Source: Prado023 sp963706875
GTDB taxonomy: Bacteria; Actinomycetota; Actinomycetes; S36-B12; CAIYMF01
DNA: 64,000 nucleotides
Direction: 5' to 3'
Assembly (NCBI GenBank): GCA_963706875.1
Contig: CAVPNW010000004.1
Coordinates: 248,001 to 312,000, forward strand
The position numbers and the translations under genes were made by a program. The notes beneath the pieces are model-generated. The model was not told the DNA's origin, did no database searches, and saw nothing but the letters and a program-made list of their open reading frames with translations. Below, piece after piece: positions 60,558 to 64,000 of the stretch (position 1 is the first letter of the stretch; each line of letters starts with the position of its first letter).

Positions 60558-62947
60558 CAGCGGACCTTCAACCAGGTCGTCTTGGTCTCGGCGTACTGCT
60601 CGAGGGAGTCCAGGCCCTTGTCGCGGCCCCCGAAGCCGGACTGCTTGTAGCCGCCGAACGGGGTGGTGATGTCGCCCTCGGAGTAGCAGTTGATCGACAC
60701 CGTGCCGGCCTTGAGCATCCGGGCCACCCGGTGGGCGGCGTCGATGTCGTCGCTCCACAGCGAGGCGGCCAGGCCGTAGGACGTGGCGTTGGCCAGGGCG
60801 ATCGCGTCGGCCTCGGTGTCGAAGGGGATCACGGCCACGATCGGCCCGAAGATCTCCTCGGTGGCGACGACTGAGTCCGGCGGGACGTCGTCGAGCACGG
60901 TCGGGGAGAAGTACCAGCCCCCGGTCTCCTCGAGGACCGGCCCGCCGCCGAAGGCCACCCGGGCGCCGTCCGCCACCCCGCGCGCCACGTAGCCGGCGGA
61001 GCGCCCGCAGGCGGCCGGGTCGATCAGCGGGCCGACCTGCGTCCTGGGCTCGCTCGGGTCGCCGACCCGCAGGTCGGCGGTCGCCTCGACCAGTCGCTCG
61101 ACCAGCCCGGCCTGCAGCGAGCGGTGCACCAGGATCCGCGACCCGGCTGAGCAGTTCTCGCCCATGTTCCAGAACGCGGCCTTCACGGCCTCGGCGGCCA
61201 CCTCGTCGAGGTCGCGCACCGACTCGAGCACCACCTGTGGGCTCTTGCCGCCGCACTCCAGCGTGACCCGCTTGAGGTTCGAACGCGCCGCGTACTCCAG
61301 GAAGTACCGCCCCACCTCCGTGGACCCGGTGAAGGTCACCATGTCCACGTCCGGGTGCAGGCCGAGGGCCCGCCCGGCCTCCTCGCCGAGACCGGGCACC
61401 ACGTTGAGCACCCCCTTGGGCAGTCCGGCGTCGCGGCCGAGCTCGGCGAGCAGGAGCGCGGCCATGCTCGTCTGCTCCGCAGGCTTGACCACCACGGAGT
61501 TGCCCATCGCCAGGGCCGGGGCCACCTTCCACGCGAACATCTGGGTCGGGAAGTTCCACGGGATCACCGCACCGACCACGCCGATCGGCTCGCGGGTGAT
61601 CCGCGCCACCACGTCGATGCCGGTCGGGGCGACGCGGTCGTAGACCTTGTCGATGGCCTCGGCGAACCAGCGGAACGTCTCGGCCGACTCGGGGATGTCG
61701 CCCTCGCGGCAGTCGGTGATCGGCTTGCCGGCCTCCAGGGAGTCCAGTCGTGCGAGGTCCTCGGTGTGCCGTTCGATCAGCTTGGCGAACCGCGTGAGGA
61801 CTCGGCGGCGGTGGGCGGGGTGGGCGCGGGACCACTCGCCCCGCTCGAAGACCTCGCGGGCGGCGGACACGGCGCGGTCGACGTCCTCGGCACCGCATGC
61901 GGCGACGGTGGCGATGACCTGGCCGGTTGCCGGGTTGTGCACGTCCATGGTGGCGCCGCTGGCGGCGGGCACGAAGGCGCCGTTGATGTAGGCGTCGGTG
62001 TGCATCGGCAGGGGAGTCGCATCGGGTGCCAGCGGGCCATGGGTGGTGGTCGAGGGCAGGGTTGCGTCGGCCTGTCCCAGCGCGATCGCAAGGCGGGTCG
62101 CGACCTCGTGGGCCTCCGAGGCGTCGAGCGCCGCCAGCGGGCGGCGCGGCGGCCCCACCGTGATCCCGCGCAGCTCGAGGGCGTGGCGGACCTTCGGCGT
62201 GTAGTGGGTGCGCTCGGCGCTGCGCAGCATCGGCATCATCTGCTTCTGCCATGCCCACGCCGTGGCGGAGTCCCCGGCCAGTGCGGCCTCCAGCAGCGCG
62301 ACATGCTCGGCGGGCAGGGCGTTGGCCACCCCGCCGATCCACGAGTCGACGCCCATCTCGAAGTACCGCATCGCGATCGAGTCCGCACCGCACACGATCG
62401 GCAGGTCGGCGCCGTAGCGGCGGCGCAGGCGGCGTACCCGGGTCAGGTCGCCGGAGGCCTCCTTGATCCCGACCACCAGCGGATCGGCGGCGACGGCGTC
62501 CAGGGCCTTCTCCGTGAACGAGACCCCGGTGCGGTCGGGGTAGTCGTAGAGCACCGTGGGCAGGGGGGCCGCGTCGAGCACCGCGCGCACGTGCCGGCCC
62601 AGCTCCTCGGGAGTGGGAAGGACGTAGGCCGGGGCGGCGACCATGAGCCCGTCGGCGCCGCACTCCTGGGCCAGCCGCGCCTGCGCCAGCGCCTCCCGGG
62701 TGGCGGTGCCGCCGACGCCGACGAGCACGGGGACGCGCCCTGCGGCGGCGGCAATCACCGCCTCGATCACCGCCCGTCGCTCACCGAGGTCCAGCGCGTA
62801 GCCCTCGCCCGTGGTGCCGGCGGCGACGAGCCCGGAGACGCCAGCGTCGAGGACGAACTCGACCAGCGGGCCGAACCCGTCGAGGGCCAGGCCACCGTCC
62901 TCGTCGAAGGGGGTGACGAGCGGGACGATCACGCCGGGGAATGTCAT
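60554..62947 (-). CDS. Fused pyrroline-4-hydroxy-2-carboxylate deaminase / 2-oxoglutarate semialdehyde dehydrogenase
   Basis: One uninterrupted 797-residue frame with two catalytic domains. Residues 1-290 are a DHDPS-family lyase: VAAGTTGEGY, Tyr134 in LYDYPDRTG and Schiff-base Lys162 in VVGIKEASGD. A linker (about 292-318, rich in Thr/Pro) leads to an aldehyde dehydrogenase (319-797): PWNFP (Asn465), FTGSTEVGR, LECGGKSP (Glu564) and GENCSAG (Cys599). Normally these are separate proteins. Together they would turn pyrroline-4-hydroxy-2-carboxylate into 2-oxoglutarate semialdehyde and then 2-oxoglutarate. First gene of the hydroxyproline operon. Confidence 0.92.
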   Translation of the reverse strand: MTFPGVIVPLVTPFDEDGGLALDGFGPLVEFVLDAGVSGLVAAGTTGEGYALDLGERRAVIEAVIAAAAGRVPVLVGVGGTATREALAQARLAQECGADGLMVAAPAYVLPTPEELGRHVRAVLDAAPLPTVLYDYPDRTGVSFTEKALDAVAADPLVVGIKEASGDLTRVRRLRRRYGADLPIVCGADSIAMRYFEMGVDSWIGGVANALPAEHVALLEAALAGDSATAWAWQKQMMPMLRSAERTHYTPKVRHALELRGITVGPPRRPLAALDASEAHEVATRLAIALGQADATLPSTTTHGPLAPDATPLPMHTDAYINGAFVPAASGATMDVHNPATGQVIATVAACGAEDVDRAVSAAREVFERGEWSRAHPAHRRRVLTRFAKLIERHTEDLARLDSLEAGKPITDCREGDIPESAETFRWFAEAIDKVYDRVAPTGIDVVARITREPIGVVGAVIPWNFPTQMFAWKVAPALAMGNSVVVKPAEQTSMAALLLAELGRDAGLPKGVLNVVPGLGEEAGRALGLHPDVDMVTFTGSTEVGRYFLEYAARSNLKRVTLECGGKSPQVVLESVRDLDEVAAEAVKAAFWNMGENCSAGSRILVHRSLQAGLVERLVEATADLRVGDPSEPRTQVGPLIDPAACGRSAGYVARGVADGARVAFGGGPVLEETGGWYFSPTVLDDVPPDSVVATEEIFGPIVAVIPFDTEADAIALANATSYGLAASLWSDDIDAAHRVARMLKAGTVSINCYSEGDITTPFGGYKQSGFGGRDKGLDSLEQYAETKTTWLKVRW

Positions 62948-62954
62948 GGGGGCG

Positions 62955-62960
62955 ATTCTG
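62955..62960 (-). promoter_or_regulatory. Leaderless-type -10 box CAGAAT for the hydroxyproline operon
   Basis: On the minus strand CAGAAT is followed by 7 nt and ATG 62947. The whole divergent gap is only 28 bp, so any -35 contact lies inside the neighbouring coding region. Confidence 0.4.
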
Positions 62961-62963
62961 GCG

Positions 62964-62969
62964 CACACT
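62964..62969 (+). promoter_or_regulatory. Leaderless-type -10 box CACACT for the acetyltransferase gene
   Basis: CACACT ends 6 nt before ATG 62976, back to back with the divergent operon box 3 bp away. Confidence 0.35.
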
Positions 62970-62975
62970 GGATCG

Positions 62976-63776
62976 ATGCTGACACCCACCGCGCTGGCCG
63001 CGGAGCTGGTCGCCCTCGGTGTCCGTCCCGGCGACCTGCTCTTCCTGCACGCCTCCCTGCGCCGGATCGGACCTGTGCAGGGGGGTGCCGTGGGCGTGAT
63101 CGAGGCGGTGGAGCAGGCGATCGGGCCCGAGGGAACCCTCGTGATGATCCTCGGGGCGACCAACGAGTGGGACTGGGTGAACAGTCGCCCGGAGTCCGAG
63201 CGGGCAGGTCTACTTGCCGACGCCGAGCCCTTCGACAACGCGACGACGCCGGTGCTGGCCGAGGTGGGCGTGCTCGCCGAGGTGCTGCGCACGATGCCCG
63301 GCACGGTGGTCAACGACCACCCGGAGGGCCGGTTCGCCGCCCGTGGGCGGCTGGCGAACGATCTGCTCGACGACCTGCCGTGGGACGACTACTACGGCCC
63401 CGGATCGACCCTCGACCGGGTCGTTGCCGGTGGCGGTCGCGTCCTGCGACTGGGGGCGAACCCGGACACGGTCTCCGTCCTGCACTTCGCCGAGTACTGC
63501 GCGGACGTGCCCGACACCGTTCGGGTTCGCCGCCACCGCAAGGTGCTCGGGCCGGGCGGCCCGCGCGTCGTCGTGGTCGAGTGCCTCGACGACGAGAACG
63601 GCATCGTCCCCGACGACCGCCAGCCCGCCGAGGACTACTTCGCGATCATCCTGCGCGAGTTCCTCGCCACGGGGCGGGCAAGGATCGGGCGAGTGGGGGG
63701 CGCGGACGCGGAGCTGCTCGAGGCCGCCGACATCGTGGCGTTCGGGGCGCAGTGGATGACCGCGAACCTGCACTGA
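62976..63776 (+). CDS. AAC(3)-family N-acetyltransferase
   Basis: A 266-residue protein of the aminoglycoside 3-N-acetyltransferase family: LFLHASLRRIG, GTLVMILG and the conserved HPEGRFAARG region, plus LRLGANPDTVSVLHFAEY. The fold uses acetyl-CoA. Members in ordinary chromosomes often do not give aminoglycoside resistance, so that should not be assumed. It is divergent from the hydroxyproline operon with a 28-bp gap. Confidence 0.85.
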   Translation: MLTPTALAAELVALGVRPGDLLFLHASLRRIGPVQGGAVGVIEAVEQAIGPEGTLVMILGATNEWDWVNSRPESERAGLLADAEPFDNATTPVLAEVGVLAEVLRTMPGTVVNDHPEGRFAARGRLANDLLDDLPWDDYYGPGSTLDRVVAGGGRVLRLGANPDTVSVLHFAEYCADVPDTVRVRRHRKVLGPGGPRVVVVECLDDENGIVPDDRQPAEDYFAIILREFLATGRARIGRVGGADAELLEAADIVAFGAQWMTANLH

Positions 63777-63815
63777 GACCTGCGGGTTCGCGGGGTCCAT
63801 GCCACGCTGGGACGC

Positions 63816-64000
63816 ATGAGCAGAACGCGCCTGTCCGATGACCAGGTCGATCGCGGCCTGGAGGCGCTGCCCGGGTGGGAACGTGATGGGGGCGTCATCA
63901 CGAGCACCTACGCGATGCCCACCTTCCCGCTGGGGATCGCCCTGGTCGACCGTGTCGCGGATCTGGCGGAGGCAGCCGACCACCACCCCGACATCGACAT
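63816..64000 (+). CDS. 4a-Hydroxytetrahydrobiopterin dehydratase, partial
   Basis: The first 61 residues of a pterin-4a-carbinolamine dehydratase, cut by the window end. MSRTRLSDDQVDRGLEALPG and the active-site HHPDI motif (AADHHPDI) are typical. The full protein is about 100 residues. It recycles tetrahydrobiopterin after aromatic amino acid hydroxylation; a role in molybdopterin-related chemistry has also been suggested for bacterial members. Confidence 0.88.
   Translation, partial: MSRTRLSDDQVDRGLEALPGWERDGGVITSTYAMPTFPLGIALVDRVADLAEAADHHPDID

Noticed and set aside
59292..62663. A frame of 1123 codons covering oxidase and dehydrogenase genes
   Set aside because: Only its last 421 codons are protein-like (the FAD oxidase); the rest is an Arg/Pro-rich reading of the dehydrogenase gene in another frame.
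62976..63776. Aminoglycoside resistance
   Set aside because: Family membership alone does not show resistance, and there is no mobile element or resistance context.
1..64000. tRNA, rRNA, insertion sequence or prophage genes
   Set aside because: Both strands were read for tRNA T-loops, transposases, integrases and phage structural genes, and none was recognised.

Overview
This is a very GC-rich, densely coded stretch of an actinobacterial chromosome. The evidence for Actinobacteria is a mycothiol-dependent maleylpyruvate-isomerase-family enzyme, a WS/DGAT acyltransferase, a SHOCT protein, DUF4921 and DUF3516 proteins, a DesA3-type desaturase with its reductase, and repeated leaderless -10 boxes (TANNNT 6-7 nt before a start codon). 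I cannot name a genus. I see no rRNA, tRNA, CRISPR array, insertion sequence or prophage.

Layout. 1-7.3 kb: the 5' part of an MMPL transporter, a PucR-type regulator divergent from a ferredoxin reductase/fatty-acid desaturase pair, and an ABC-2 exporter. 7.6-11 kb: a radical SAM/SPASM protein coupled to coproporphyrinogen oxidase (hemY), then an MDMPI-family enzyme. 11-16.7 kb: a ClC channel, a sulfur operon (rhodanese, persulfide-dioxygenase-like MBL/rhodanese, TauE/SafE exporter) behind a CsoR/CstR-type operator, and an MFS transporter. 16.8-19 kb: two paralogous single-pass membrane proteins with AWQ-YR-GER repeats flanking a Crp/Fnr regulator; the second copy is frameshifted. 19-25.9 kb: a GalT-like DUF4921 protein, tyrosine phenol-lyase, a secreted alpha/alpha-toroid protein behind a cobalamin riboswitch, WS/DGAT and class I FBP aldolase. 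26-36 kb: transglutaminase-like protein, phosphofructokinase, small hydrolase, SHOCT protein, a pentapeptide-repeat protein with an MmcQ/YjbR-like N-terminus, a dikinase with rifampin-phosphotransferase-like architecture coupled to a membrane protein, and a membrane-anchored PhoD-like phosphatase. 36-43 kb: MMPL transporter, GlgX, MoxR/VWA pair. 43-58 kb: patatin-like protein, three more ABC-2 exporters, RsgA, LysR regulator, DUF3516 helicase, and an isoprenoid/carotenoid group (idi, frameshifted crtI, carotenoid cleavage oxygenase). 58-63 kb: a trans-4-hydroxyproline catabolic operon. 63-64 kb: AAC(3)-family acetyltransferase and a partial pterin carbinolamine dehydratase.

The most unusual locus is the hydroxyproline operon. 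The DHDPS-family deaminase and the 2-oxoglutarate-semialdehyde dehydrogenase are one continuous 797-residue reading frame, predicted to do the last two steps (pyrroline-4-hydroxy-2-carboxylate to 2-oxoglutarate). It is followed by overlapping genes for the FAD oxidase and the epimerase, so three genes encode the whole four-step pathway. Also notable are the riboswitch-controlled toroid protein (a possible transcobalamin-like B12 binder), the paralogous repeat proteins around a Crp/Fnr regulator, the CstR-type operator inside a TTGACA promoter, and the leaderless promoters. Two genes carry single-base indels in short G or C runs; these could be real mutations or sequence errors.
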